Notes: a model not told the origin generated them from the letters alone. Shown: positions 24,443 through 34,075, counted from the stretch's first letter. The stretch: 64,000 nucleotides of DNA from Methylobacterium fujisawaense (GCF_014138435.1 NZ_JACJIM010000007.1:186001-250000), one strand, 5' to 3'. Made by a program: numbers and translations.

Positions 24443-25252
24443 ATGTATGCGAACGGGCCAATGTTGACGGAGGCACCTGTCGCCGCGAAGCGGTCGACCG
24501 AGGCGGCCGACTATCAGGACGTCCCGCGCCCGGTCGCAGTGATGCCCAAGACCTACGCGGCCGGGATGCATCTCGCCCGGCACTTCCATCCCCGCGCGCA
24601 GCTGCTCTACGCCACGGCCGGGCTGATGATGGCGTTCGCGGAGGACGGCACCTGGGTCGTTCCCGAGGGGCACGCGCTCTGGATCCCGCCGCGGCTGCCG
24701 CACGCGGTCGCGACCCACGGCGCCGTCTCGATGTGCTCGGCCTATCTGGATCCCGCCGCGGTTCGGTCCTTCCCGGCGAGTTGCCGGGTGATCGCGGTGT
24801 CGCGGCTCCTCGCCTCCGCGCTCACGGCGCTGGCCGAGGAGCCTGTGCTCTACGCAGAGGATGGCCGCGGCGGCCATCTCGCCGCTCTGGTCCTCGACGA
24901 GATCGGCCGGGCCCCCGCCACGCCGCTCGCCCTGCCACTCCCGCGCGACGCACGCCTGCGCCGGGTCTGCCTGGAGCTGATCGAGAATCCGGCCTCGGAG
25001 GACGACCTCGATGCCTGGGCCGACCGGGCCGGGGCGAGCCGGCGCACGCTGACCCGGGGGTTCCGCGCCGAGACGGGCCTCAGCTTCGGTGATTGGCGGG
25101 CGCGGGCCCGGGTGATCCGTGCGCTGGCGCTCGCGGCCGAAGGACGCCCGCCCCGGGTTGTGGCGGCGGCGGTGGGGTATCGAAGTGTCCAGACACTACG
25201 ACTGACGGTGGCGCGGGTGCTCGACGCTCACCCTCCCCGCTCGGCAACCTGA
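24443..25252 (+). CDS. AraC-family regulator with N-terminal cupin domain
   Basis: The 269-residue protein has an N-terminal cupin (AGMHLARHFHPRAQLLYATAGLMMAF ... VPEGHALWIPPRLPHAV) and a C-terminal double helix-turn-helix (RRTLTRGFRAETGLSFGDWRARARVIRAL). The last part, GYRSVQTLRLTVARVLDAHPPRSAT, aligns in register with the usual GYxSxSAFxxxFRRxxGxxPxx end of the family but lacks both conserved phenylalanines. It is divergent from the MFS gene, a common regulator-exporter pair. Start ATG 24443 or 24461. Confidence 0.8.
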   Translation: MYANGPMLTEAPVAAKRSTEAADYQDVPRPVAVMPKTYAAGMHLARHFHPRAQLLYATAGLMMAFAEDGTWVVPEGHALWIPPRLPHAVATHGAVSMCSAYLDPAAVRSFPASCRVIAVSRLLASALTALAEEPVLYAEDGRGGHLAALVLDEIGRAPATPLALPLPRDARLRRVCLELIENPASEDDLDAWADRAGASRRTLTRGFRAETGLSFGDWRARARVIRALALAAEGRPPRVVAAAVGYRSVQTLRLTVARVLDAHPPRSAT

Positions 25253-25265
25253 TCGGGACCGACTC

Positions 25266-26729
25266 TCAAGCCTGTGCAGAGGGCTCAAGCGATGCGGACG
25301 GTTCCTGCGCCGCCGCGACGGACCGAGCCAGGTCGACGGCTTGGTTGCGGATGTCCGGCACGGCCGTGCATTCCCAGTATGCGCCGCGGAGCAACGGGCC
25401 CAGAGTCCAGAGGCGCGCCGCTGTATCGGATGCACCCAGGACCGTCAGATCGGGGCGCACGGCAAGACCGAGGCCGAACGGACCGGCTCGGACAAGGCCG
25501 CGACCGATCAGATTGCGCAGAAGCGGGTCGGTCGTATCCGCGACCCGTCCGACGCCGCGAACATCGAAGATGCGCTGCACGCCGAGGGTTCTGGGTTCGG
25601 ATGCCCCCCGCGGCCGGTACGTGACGCGCGCTTCACCGGTCTGATCCTCGATCGCCACCAGCTTTCCGGCGAGCACCTGAAGCGAGCCGGCTTCGATCTC
25701 GTCGGCGATGGCCGCGCCCGTGGGCGGTGCGGAGCGGTGCCGATGCGTGTCCCAGAACGGGCGGAGATGGCGCAGGAAGCGCGCCTGGTCGGCTGGCGGC
25801 AAGCCGAGCCAGAGGGCGTCCGTAACCGGCCGCAGAGCGTCGATCACCCCATGCCAGGCGATGCGAGCCTCCGCCGCGGAGGCGACCTCCCGGCGGATCC
25901 GGGCCAGAAGTTGGGTGATCGAACGGGTCTCGGCGGCCGTGAAGTCCGGACGCGGCCAGGGGGCGGCGCGTACGTGCACGGCCGGGATCTGCCCCCGCCG
26001 CGAGAGCGCGATGATCTGCCCGCGAAAGCCTTGGCGCCGAAGACTGATCACCGCATCGACCATGCTGAGACCGGTCCCGATGATGAGAACCGGATGATCC
26101 GGATGCAGCCGCGCGTCATGCTCCGGCTTCCACGGATCGCCCCGGAAGCGGCTTTCCGGTTCCTGGGGCAGGGCGAGGTTGCCCATCGCCAGCACCGCAC
26201 CCGCGACGTCGACGCGTCGGCCGCCCTCGGCAACCATGACCAGACGGTCCTCGTCCGGCACGAGGTCGATGATCATGTCGTTGATCAGGTGCAGCCGCGG
26301 CGTCGAACCGCCTGTCACCGCTTCGGTCAGAAGCGCCGCCAGATAATCTCCGTATAGCCCGCGTGCCGCGAAGGTCCCGGCCGGGGTCCGCCAGATGCCC
26401 ACATGTCCCTGCCCGATCGCGGGGTTGCCGGCACCGGTGCCCGCCTCACCCGCGGCGATCTTCGAAAGCCAGTCTTCGAAATGGGAGGGCCGGTCGGGAT
26501 AGGCGCTCATGTTGGCGGCGCGCACGTTGAGCAGGTGGTCGGGGTTCCCGGTGGCGTAGGCGCGACCGCTCCCGAAGCGCTCCGCCCGTTCACACAACAG
26601 AACCGACTGGTGCGGCGGCAAGCGGGCGAGCAGCTGTATCGCCGCCATCGTGCCGCTGAAGCCTGCCCCGATGACGGCAATGGGAGCGGGGTGCGGCCCG
26701 GCTTCCAAGCTTTCGTGCTGGTCCGACAT
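25266..26729 (-). CDS. FAD/NAD(P)-binding protein (NAD_binding_9 type)
   Basis: A 487-residue flavoprotein with an N-terminal Rossmann loop IAVIGAGFSGTMAAIQLLARLP and the segment GRAYATGNPDHLLNVRAANMSAYPDRP that typifies the PF13454 group (hydroxylase/oxidoreductase-like proteins of unknown substrate). A second dinucleotide site is HPVLIIGTGLSMVDAVISLRRQG near residue 170. The start is uncertain: ATG 26729 (family-like) or GTG 26762. It sits downstream of yejB, where the remaining permease and ATPase genes of that transporter would be expected. Confidence 0.75.
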   Translation of the reverse strand: MSDQHESLEAGPHPAPIAVIGAGFSGTMAAIQLLARLPPHQSVLLCERAERFGSGRAYATGNPDHLLNVRAANMSAYPDRPSHFEDWLSKIAAGEAGTGAGNPAIGQGHVGIWRTPAGTFAARGLYGDYLAALLTEAVTGGSTPRLHLINDMIIDLVPDEDRLVMVAEGGRRVDVAGAVLAMGNLALPQEPESRFRGDPWKPEHDARLHPDHPVLIIGTGLSMVDAVISLRRQGFRGQIIALSRRGQIPAVHVRAAPWPRPDFTAAETRSITQLLARIRREVASAAEARIAWHGVIDALRPVTDALWLGLPPADQARFLRHLRPFWDTHRHRSAPPTGAAIADEIEAGSLQVLAGKLVAIEDQTGEARVTYRPRGASEPRTLGVQRIFDVRGVGRVADTTDPLLRNLIGRGLVRAGPFGLGLAVRPDLTVLGASDTAARLWTLGPLLRGAYWECTAVPDIRNQAVDLARSVAAAQEPSASLEPSAQA

Positions 26730-26953
26730 CGACGAAGAGCCTGCGCCAGAAGACAATGCCACGACCCGTCTGCCTAAAGTCGCGGATCAGGATCGATCCT
26801 GCCCTGACATTGCCAGCAAAGGCGGTCTGTGTCAGCCGGCGTATGCGTGTTGAAGGGGTCTGGGTCGGGGTGAATCTTTTCTGTCCCGCGGGATGCGGAA
26901 GAAATTTCAGCGATCCGTATCCTTTCGTATGGTGTGGGCGCCCTGGAAAATCT
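26730..26953. other. Intergenic stretch between yejB and the FAD-protein gene
   Basis: These 224 bases hold no gene I can support. The composition is visibly less GC-rich than its surroundings (for example AATCTTTTCTGT and GAAGAAATTTCAG). It is the break point after which yejE and yejF are missing. It must include the promoter of the FAD-binding protein gene. Confidence 0.5.
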
Positions 26954-28060
26954 TCACGTCGCCCGCGCGGAGAAGTCGATCCGCGGGTCGATCCAGACGT
27001 AGATCAGGTCGGAGAGCAGGTTCACCGCGAGACCAAGCAGCGAAAAGATGTAGAGGGTGGCGAACACCACCGGATAGTCGCGCCCGACGATCGCCCGGAA
27101 CGACAGCTCGCCCAGGCCGTCGAGGGAGAAGATCGTCTCGATCAGCAGCGAGCCGGTGAAGAAGGCCGAGATGAAGGCCCCGGGGAAGCCCGCGATCACG
27201 ATCAGCATGGCGTTGCGGAACACATGGCCGTAGAGCACGCGCCGCTCGGAGAGCCCCTTCATCCGTGCGGTGAGCACGTACTGCTTGCGGATCTCGTCGA
27301 GGAACGAGTTCTTCGTGAGCAGGGTCGAGGTTGCGAAGGCGCCGATCACCAGGGCGGTGAGCGGCAGCACCATGTGCCACGCGTAGTCGGTCACCTTGTG
27401 CCAGGTCGAGAAGCTCTCCCAGCCCTCGCTGGTCAGCCCGCGCAGCGGGAACCATTGGTAGAACGATCCGCCGGCGAAGAGGATGATGAGCATCAGTCCG
27501 AACATGAAGCCCGGGATCGCGTAGCCGATGATCACCACGAAGGAGGTCGCGCGGTCGAACTGCGTGCCGTCCGCCACCGCCTTGCGGATGCCCAGCGGGA
27601 TCGAGATCGCGTAGGACAGGAGCGTCATCCACAGGCCGAGCGAGATCGAGACCGGCAGCCGCTCCTTGATCAGCTGGATGACGGTGACATCGCGGAAGTA
27701 GCTGCGTCCGAAATCGAACCGGACATAGTCCCAGAGCATCTTGGCGAAGCGCTCGGGTGCAGGCTTGTCGAAGCCGAACTGCTTCTCGAGCTTGGCGATG
27801 AATTCCGGGCTCAACCCTTGAGCGCCGCGATAGCGGGAGCTGGCGTCGCCGCCACCGCCCGACGGCCGGCTGGCACCGCCGAGGTCGCCCGATCCGCCGG
27901 TGACACGGGACATGGCTCCGTCGCGCTGCCCCTGGAGCTGCGACAGAACCCGCTCCACCGGGCCGCCTGGGGCGAACTGCACGATCGTGAAGGTGATCAG
28001 CATGATCCCGAACAGGGTCGGGATCATCAGGCCGATGCGGCGCAGGATGTAGGCGAGCAT
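26954..28060 (-). CDS. yejB: YejB-like peptide ABC transporter permease
   Basis: A 368-residue inner-membrane permease. It opens MLAYILRRIGLMIPTLFGIMLITFTIVQFAPGGPVE, carries the YejB-type periplasmic insert (a Gly/Ser-rich region at about 50-75) and a binding-protein-dependent transport signature in LTARMKGLSERRVLYGHVFRNAML. It ends in IYVWIDPRIDFSARAT, so the C-terminus appears complete. Known role in the family: one half of the permease importing microcin C-like or other oligopeptides together with YejE, YejF and YejA. It starts four bases after the second solute-binding protein, so translation is coupled. Confidence 0.88.
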   Translation of the reverse strand: MLAYILRRIGLMIPTLFGIMLITFTIVQFAPGGPVERVLSQLQGQRDGAMSRVTGGSGDLGGASRPSGGGGDASSRYRGAQGLSPEFIAKLEKQFGFDKPAPERFAKMLWDYVRFDFGRSYFRDVTVIQLIKERLPVSISLGLWMTLLSYAISIPLGIRKAVADGTQFDRATSFVVIIGYAIPGFMFGLMLIILFAGGSFYQWFPLRGLTSEGWESFSTWHKVTDYAWHMVLPLTALVIGAFATSTLLTKNSFLDEIRKQYVLTARMKGLSERRVLYGHVFRNAMLIVIAGFPGAFISAFFTGSLLIETIFSLDGLGELSFRAIVGRDYPVVFATLYIFSLLGLAVNLLSDLIYVWIDPRIDFSARAT

Positions 28061-28064
28061 GGCG

Positions 28065-29930
28065 TCAGTCCCGGCCGATCCGCTTGGCCTTGTCGGCGTC
28101 GAACCACCACGTTCCGGGGGCGCCGAGATCGTATTTCGGCGGCGTGGCCGGGCGGCCGAACACGTCCCACAGGGCGAGGCGGTGGGTCGAGGCGTACCAC
28201 ATCGGCACCCAGTAGCGCCCGGCCCGCAGGACCCGGTCCAGGGCCCGGCAGGCGGTGGTCAGGTCCGCCCGCGACGTCGCGTCGGCGACGGCGGTGAGCA
28301 GCGCGTCGATCGCCGGGTTGGCGATCCCCGAGAGGTTGTTGGAGCCCGCGGTCCCGGCAGACCGGGAGCCGTAGGTCTCGCGCAGCTCCGCGCCGGGGGT
28401 GAGCCCGCTGCTGTAGCGGCGCGGCGTGACGTCGAAGTCGAAATCCTTGAGCCGCGCCTGGTACTGGGACGGGTCGACCGTGCGCAGGCTCGCCTTGATG
28501 CCGAGCAGGCCCAGGTTGCGGATGAACGGCTGCGTGACCGCCTGGAAGACCGGATCCTCATCGAGGAACTCGAGGGTCAGGGGCTGGCCGCCGGGCAGCA
28601 TGAGGCTGCCACCCTGGCGGGTACAGCCGGCCTCCCGCAGGAGCGCGTCGGCGCGCTTGAGCAGCGCCCGGTCCTGGCCGGACCCGTCGGAGACCGGCGG
28701 CGTCCAGGCCTCGCCGAATACCTCCGGCGGCAGGTCCTTGAACGGCTCCAGCAGGGCGAGTTCCTCGGCCGAGGGCTTGCCGGTCGCCTTGAGGTCGGAA
28801 TTCTCGAAGAACGAGGCCGTGCGCGTGTAGGCGCCGTACATCAGGTTGCGGTTTGACCATTCGAAATCGAAGCACAGGCCGATCGCCTCGCGCACCCGCG
28901 GGTCGCGGAACGCCGCGCGGCGGGTGTTGATCCACCAGCCCTGGGTGCCGCTCGGCCGGGCATCCGGCACCATCTCGCGGACCACGCGAGCCTCGGTCAT
29001 CGCCGGGAAATCGTATCCGGTCGCCCAGACCCGGGCGGTGAACTCCTCGCGGAACGTGAAGGCGCCGCTCTTGAACGCCTCGAACGCCACGGTGCGGTCG
29101 CGGAAATACTCGTAGCGGATCGCGTCGAAATTGTTCTGGCCGACATTCACCGGCAGCTCGGCGGCCCAGTAATCCGGCACGCGCTCCAGGCCGATGGACC
29201 GGCCCGGATCGACCGTGCCGACCCGGTAGGGCCCGGAGCCGAGGGGCGCGTCCAGGGTCGAGGCCTCGAAGTCCCGGCCGGCGTAGTAGGCGGCGGAGAA
29301 GAGCGGCAGCTGCGCGACGAACAGCGGCAGGTCCCGGGCGCGGCCCGGCGCGAAGGTCACCACCAGCCGCCCGTCGCCCTCGGCCCGGGCGTCGGTCATG
29401 GGCCGGATCACCTCGGCGATCTCGGGGTGGCCCTTGTCGCGCAGGAGCTTGAGGCTGAAGGCCGCGTCCCGCGCGGTCAGCGGCGAGCCGTCGTGGAACC
29501 GCGCCTGCGGGCGCAGGGCGAACGTGTAGGTCAGGCCGTCCGGACTGACCGTGACGGCGCGCGCCACCAGCCCGTAGAGGGCGTCCGGCTCGTCGAGGGC
29601 CCGGACCATCAGGCTGTCGAAGGTCAGGGGCATGCCGGCGGCCCCGTCGCCGCGCAGCACGTAGATGTTGAGCGTGTTGAAGGTGTTGAGCGACTGGTTT
29701 CCTGTCGTCGCGGCGAGCTGCGCCGAGAAGCGCCCGCCGCGCGGTGCCATCGGGTTCACGTAGTCGAAATGCGCGAAGTCGGGTCCGTATTTCAGCTCGC
29801 CGAAGCTGGACAGGCCGTGGCGCTCGGCGGCATCGGCCGCGCGGGCGCGGCGCCACGGCGGCATCGCCGCCAGGGCGCCGGCGCCGAGGACCAGCCCGCG
29901 CCGGGTCGGCAACCCGGGACCGCCCGTCAA
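28065..29930 (-). CDS. Peptide ABC transporter solute-binding protein (YejA-like, second copy)
   Basis: About 621 residues, SBP family 5 (oligopeptide type). Visible: a twin-arginine-like export signal near the start (PTRRGLVLGAGALAA), then LSSFGELKYGPDFAHFDYVNPMAPRGG, a YejA hallmark, LRPQARFHDGSPLTARDAAFSL and a C-terminal WFDADKAKRIGRD. The most likely start is TTG 29930, whose TTGA overlaps the stop of the upstream solute-binding gene; no ATG is available before the mature domain. Tandem with another YejA-like gene, it probably widens the substrates of the same permease. Confidence 0.82.
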   Translation of the reverse strand: MTGGPGLPTRRGLVLGAGALAAMPPWRRARAADAAERHGLSSFGELKYGPDFAHFDYVNPMAPRGGRFSAQLAATTGNQSLNTFNTLNIYVLRGDGAAGMPLTFDSLMVRALDEPDALYGLVARAVTVSPDGLTYTFALRPQARFHDGSPLTARDAAFSLKLLRDKGHPEIAEVIRPMTDARAEGDGRLVVTFAPGRARDLPLFVAQLPLFSAAYYAGRDFEASTLDAPLGSGPYRVGTVDPGRSIGLERVPDYWAAELPVNVGQNNFDAIRYEYFRDRTVAFEAFKSGAFTFREEFTARVWATGYDFPAMTEARVVREMVPDARPSGTQGWWINTRRAAFRDPRVREAIGLCFDFEWSNRNLMYGAYTRTASFFENSDLKATGKPSAEELALLEPFKDLPPEVFGEAWTPPVSDGSGQDRALLKRADALLREAGCTRQGGSLMLPGGQPLTLEFLDEDPVFQAVTQPFIRNLGLLGIKASLRTVDPSQYQARLKDFDFDVTPRRYSSGLTPGAELRETYGSRSAGTAGSNNLSGIANPAIDALLTAVADATSRADLTTACRALDRVLRAGRYWVPMWYASTHRLALWDVFGRPATPPKYDLGAPGTWWFDADKAKRIGRD

Positions 29931-31840
29931 CGGGGCGCCCCGGTCTTGGCCGCGAGCTTCTCGTCGTACCACCACGTCGTCGGGAAGCCGGAGCTGGCAT
30001 AGAGCGGCAGGATCGCCGGGTGGCCGAACCGGTTCCAGCGCAGCGTCCGCTGCTGGTCGGAGGACCATTGCGGGACGACGTAATCATGCGCCAGGAGCAC
30101 GCGGTCGAGGGCCCGCGTCGCCGCGATCACGGTGTGCCGGTCCTTGGCGAAGATCACCTTCTCGATCAGGGCGTCGATTCCGGGATCCTTGATGCCGATC
30201 AGGTTGCGCGAACCGGGCTTGTCGGCCGCCGCCGAGCCCCAGTACTCGCGCTGCTCGTTGCCCGGCGAAAGCGACTCGCCCCACGACGTCGTGGTGACAT
30301 CGAAATCGAAGTTGCGGATGCGGTTCTGGTATTGGGCCTGATCGATCACCCGGAGGGTGGCGTCGATGCCGATCAGCTTCAGCTGCGCCGAGAACGGCAG
30401 GATCACGCGCTCGAACGTGTTCTGGAACTCGAGGAACTCGACGGTCAGCGGCTCGCCGGTCGCCTTGCTGACCATCTTGCCGCCGCGCAGCTCGAAGCCG
30501 GCCTCGCGCAGCAGGCCGACGGCCTCGCGCAGGTTCTTGCGCACCGCCTCCGGGCCGTCGTTGATTGGGTTGGCGTAGGGCGTGGTGAAGACGGCAGGCG
30601 GGACCTTGTCCCGGACGCTCTCGAGGATCGCCTTCTCCTCGCCCTCCGGCAGGCCCGATGAGGCGAGTTCCGAGCCGAAGAAGTAGGAGTTGATGCGCTT
30701 GTACAGGCCGTAGAACAGGGCCTTGTTCATCTCCTCGTAGTTCATCGCGAGGTTGAAGGCCCGGCGGACGCGCGGGTCCTTGAACTTGTCCCGGCGGGTG
30801 TTGAACGCGAAGGCCTGCATGATGCCCATGCCGCGCTCGGGGAAGGCCTCCTTGATGAGCCGCCCCTCCTTCACGGCCGGGAAATCCTCATAGGCGGTCG
30901 CCCAGTTCCGGGCGATGTTCTCCACGCGGAAGTCGTAGAGATCGCCTTTCAGCGCCTCGACCAGCACGGTGCCGTCGCGGAAATACTCGTAGCGCTCGGT
31001 GTCGAAGTTGTAGCGCCCGGCATTCACCGGCAGGTCCTTGCCCCAGTAGTCGGGGACGCGGGTGTAGGTCGTGGTGCGGCCCGGCTCGAACTTCGCGAGC
31101 CGGTAGGGGCCCGAGCCGAGCGGCGGCTCCAGGGTGGTCTCGGTGACGCTGCGCGGCTTGCCGTTGGCGTCCTGGGCGGTCCACCAGTGCTTGGGCAGGA
31201 CGCGCAGCTGCCCGATCACCTGCGGCAGCTCGCGGTTGCCGGTCTCCGTGAAGGTGAAGGTCACCTCGCGCGGCCCGGTCACCGCGGCCTTGGCCACGGT
31301 CTGGTAATAGGCGGCGTAGAACGGGCTGTTGGCCTTCAGCACGTCGAAAGACCAGACCACGTCCTCGGGGGTGATCGGCTTGCCGTCATGCCAGCGGGCG
31401 TTTTCGCGCAGCCGGTACGAGACCGAGCCGAGATCGGGGGCGATCCGCACAGCCTCGGCGAGCAGGCCGTAGGAGGTGAACGGCTCGTCCGAGGACTCGG
31501 TCATCAGCGAATCGTAGATCTGCTGGATGCCGTTCTCGAGGTCGCCCTTCAGGCCGGCGACGACGATGTTGAAATTGTCGAAGCCGCCCTGGGCCCCGAA
31601 CCGGACCATCCCGCCCTTGGGCGCGGCCGGGTCGGCATAGTCGAAATGCTTGAAGTCGGGGCCGTATTTCGGCTGGCCCATCAGCGTGATCGCGTGGGTC
31701 CACTGGCCGTTGGCGGCCGGCAGGGTGGCCGGCGTCGACGGCATCGCGACCGGTTCCTGCGCGTGGGCCGGAACGAGCTGGAGGCAGGCGAGGAGGAGCG
31801 TCGCGGCGAGGAGGCGTCCAGTCACGGTCTGCGCTGTCAC
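29927..31840 (-). CDS. yejA: Peptide ABC transporter solute-binding protein (YejA-like, first copy)
   Basis: About 637 residues. A Sec signal (VTAQTVTGRLLAATLLLACLQLVPAHAQ) precedes ITLMGQPKYGPDFKHFDYADPAAPKGG, the YejA opening, and the family 5 binding-protein blocks RLRENARWHDGKPITPEDVVWSFDVLKAN and FKDPRVRRAFNLAMNYEEMNKAL. GTG 31840 is my choice because it gives a clean signal peptide; a TTG 45 bases upstream is less likely. First gene of the operon with the second binding protein and yejB. Confidence 0.85.
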   Translation of the reverse strand: MTAQTVTGRLLAATLLLACLQLVPAHAQEPVAMPSTPATLPAANGQWTHAITLMGQPKYGPDFKHFDYADPAAPKGGMVRFGAQGGFDNFNIVVAGLKGDLENGIQQIYDSLMTESSDEPFTSYGLLAEAVRIAPDLGSVSYRLRENARWHDGKPITPEDVVWSFDVLKANSPFYAAYYQTVAKAAVTGPREVTFTFTETGNRELPQVIGQLRVLPKHWWTAQDANGKPRSVTETTLEPPLGSGPYRLAKFEPGRTTTYTRVPDYWGKDLPVNAGRYNFDTERYEYFRDGTVLVEALKGDLYDFRVENIARNWATAYEDFPAVKEGRLIKEAFPERGMGIMQAFAFNTRRDKFKDPRVRRAFNLAMNYEEMNKALFYGLYKRINSYFFGSELASSGLPEGEEKAILESVRDKVPPAVFTTPYANPINDGPEAVRKNLREAVGLLREAGFELRGGKMVSKATGEPLTVEFLEFQNTFERVILPFSAQLKLIGIDATLRVIDQAQYQNRIRNFDFDVTTTSWGESLSPGNEQREYWGSAAADKPGSRNLIGIKDPGIDALIEKVIFAKDRHTVIAATRALDRVLLAHDYVVPQWSSDQQRTLRWNRFGHPAILPLYASSGFPTTWWYDEKLAAKTGAPR

Positions 31841-31990
31841 GGGCAGGCTGTCTCCGTTGCATCGGGCCCGCGCGGGCGCGGACAACTCGAAAATATCAGG
31901 GGGTCATAGGACGCGGGCCGCCATCCGTCGACCATGCGGGGCCGCACGCCGCCCGGCGCGAGCGACGGCCATTCCCCATCCGAAGGCCTG

Positions 31991-34075
31991 TCACGCCGCC
32001 CGGCCCCGTCTGCCCTCGACCAGCCACATGGCGAGCAGGGCGGCCGCCAGGGCGGCCAGCGCCGCGAGGCCGAGTGCCAGGGGATAGACCTCGACGCCGC
32101 GGATATTGGCGCTGTCACTCGGCCGGAAGCCGATCCAGTCGCTGCCCGCGAGGCGACCGCCGCGCACCAGGGCGAGGCGCGGGACCTGGATGCCGCCGCC
32201 GGCCTCGGCGACCCGGCGCACCGAGCCGCTCGATCCGTCGGCCACGGCCTTCAGGCGGTCGGTGTCGCTGAACACGTCGGCGAGTTCGCGCGGATTAGCC
32301 GGGCCGACGCTGACGAAGGCCACGAGGTTTCCCGAGCGCAGCGTGTGCAGCCCCAGTGTTTCCGCATCGAAGGTCGCCGTGAACAGACCCGGTTCACCGG
32401 GCTTCAAGGTGAGGGTCGTCACCTTGCCCGTGGGACCGGTGACGGTGACCGGCTCGGCCTGATCCGCCATGGTCTGGCGCTCCACCCGGACCTCGCGGCC
32501 GCGTCCGGTGGTCTGCGCGCGCAGCGCCTCCTCCTCCAGGGCCGGCTCCTTCATGAGCCAGTGGCCGAGGCGGCGCAGCAGATCCAGATACGGCCCGCCC
32601 TCCTGGTAGCCCCGGGCCCAGAGCCAGGCGTGGTCGGACAGGAGCAGGGCGACCCGGCCCTTGTCCTCGCGCGAGAGGGCGAGCAGCGGCAGCCCCTCGG
32701 CCCCCGACAGGATCGGCTGGATGCCGGGGCGGGTGCGCGCCTCCACGATGCGCAGCCAGTCGCCCCAGGCGGGCGGGTTCGCATCCGAGCCCGGCAGGGC
32801 GCGGGTCACCGGGTGGCGCTGGCCGACCTGCGTCGGCGTCGCCTTGTAGGGCTTCTCGACCACGCGCCCGTCCGGGTCGCCCGGCAGGATCCCGGCCAGC
32901 CGGGTGCGCGCCAGGCTCGCCGGTCCGGCGAATTCGGGCCCGGCCGCGATGAGGAGTGCGCCGCCCTCGCGGACGTAGCGGACGATGTTGTCGAAATAGG
33001 CCTGCGGCAGCACGCTCTGATTGGCGTAGCGGTCGAAGATGATCAGGTCGAAGTCCTTGATCTTCTGGACGAACAGCTCGCGCGTCGGGAAGGCGATCAG
33101 GGAGAGTTCCGAGATCGGCGTGCCGTCCTGCTTCTCCGGAGGGCGCAGGATGGTGAAGTGGACGAGGTCGACATTGGCGTCCGACTTCAGAAGGTTGCGC
33201 CATGTGCGCTCGCCCTGGTGCGGCTCGCCGGAGACGAGGAGCACCCTGAGCTTCTCGCGGATCCCCTCGATGGGCAGGACCGCGCGGTTGTTCACCGTGG
33301 TCAGCTCGCCCGGCAGCGGCTCGACCTCGATCTCGACGACGTTCGGGCCGCCATGCTCGATGCGCAGGTTGAGGGAGAACGGCTTGTCGGTGGCGACGTC
33401 CCGCCGGCCGATCTCCTCGCCGTCGCGGCGCACGGTGACGACGGCGTGGCCGGTCCCGCCGCGCTCCATGACCTCGGCGCGGATCGTCAGATCCTTGCCG
33501 ACGATGCCGAAGCGGGGCGCCTCCAGGAGCTTGATCTGCCGGTCGCGCTCGTCCGGATGACCGGTGACGAGGACGTGGAGCGGCGCCTTGATGCCGAGCT
33601 GCGCCAGGGAGGCGGGGATGTCGTGCACCACGCCGTCGGTGAGCATCACGATCCCGGCCAGGCGTTCCGGCGGCACGTCGGCGAGGGCCTGGCTCAGGGC
33701 CGTGAACAGCTTGGTGCCGTCATCGCCGTCCTTGGAATCCGGCACGTCGATGAAGCGGGGCTCGATGTCGGCGAGCGCACCGAACCGGCGCTGCAACTCG
33801 GCACGGACCGCGTCGGTCATCTGCGGCCGGTCGCCCAGGGCCTGGGATCCGGACCGGTCGACTACGATGGCGGCGACGTCCTTCACGGGCTCCCGGTCCT
33901 CGCGCACCAGCGCCGGGTTGGTGAGCGCTGCCAGAACGAGAGCGAGGACGAGCACGCGCAGCAGAGCGGTCCGGCCCCGGGCCAGGACGGCGAACACCGC
34001 CAAGACGACGACGATGACGCCCAGGACGGCGATCGCCGGCCAGGGCAGGAGGGGGGTGAAGCTGAGGCTCAGCAT
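31991..34075 (-). CDS. Membrane protein with glutamine-amidotransferase-like domain (MoxR operon)
   Basis: A 694-residue inner-membrane protein. Two N-terminal helices (PAIAVLGVIVVVLAVFAVLA and LRVLVLALVLAALTNP) precede a von Willebrand-like segment (VAAIVVDRSGSQA ... GIVMLTDGVVHD), then a class I amidotransferase-like domain (VLLVSGEPHQGERTWRNLL, DLIIFDRYANQ, REGGALLIAAGPEF), and a last helix (LAALAALAAALLAMWLVEG). No catalytic cysteine is evident, as is usual for these paralogues. Last of four reverse-strand genes, likely a periplasm-facing stress or complex-assembly system. Confidence 0.75.
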   Translation of the reverse strand: MLSLSFTPLLPWPAIAVLGVIVVVLAVFAVLARGRTALLRVLVLALVLAALTNPALVREDREPVKDVAAIVVDRSGSQALGDRPQMTDAVRAELQRRFGALADIEPRFIDVPDSKDGDDGTKLFTALSQALADVPPERLAGIVMLTDGVVHDIPASLAQLGIKAPLHVLVTGHPDERDRQIKLLEAPRFGIVGKDLTIRAEVMERGGTGHAVVTVRRDGEEIGRRDVATDKPFSLNLRIEHGGPNVVEIEVEPLPGELTTVNNRAVLPIEGIREKLRVLLVSGEPHQGERTWRNLLKSDANVDLVHFTILRPPEKQDGTPISELSLIAFPTRELFVQKIKDFDLIIFDRYANQSVLPQAYFDNIVRYVREGGALLIAAGPEFAGPASLARTRLAGILPGDPDGRVVEKPYKATPTQVGQRHPVTRALPGSDANPPAWGDWLRIVEARTRPGIQPILSGAEGLPLLALSREDKGRVALLLSDHAWLWARGYQEGGPYLDLLRRLGHWLMKEPALEEEALRAQTTGRGREVRVERQTMADQAEPVTVTGPTGKVTTLTLKPGEPGLFTATFDAETLGLHTLRSGNLVAFVSVGPANPRELADVFSDTDRLKAVADGSSGSVRRVAEAGGGIQVPRLALVRGGRLAGSDWIGFRPSDSANIRGVEVYPLALGLAALAALAAALLAMWLVEGRRGRAA

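Noticed and set aside
25173..25252. A frameshift at the end of the AraC gene
   Set aside because: The other two frames do not restore the family C-terminus, and the present frame aligns without a gap; it is divergence, not a shift.
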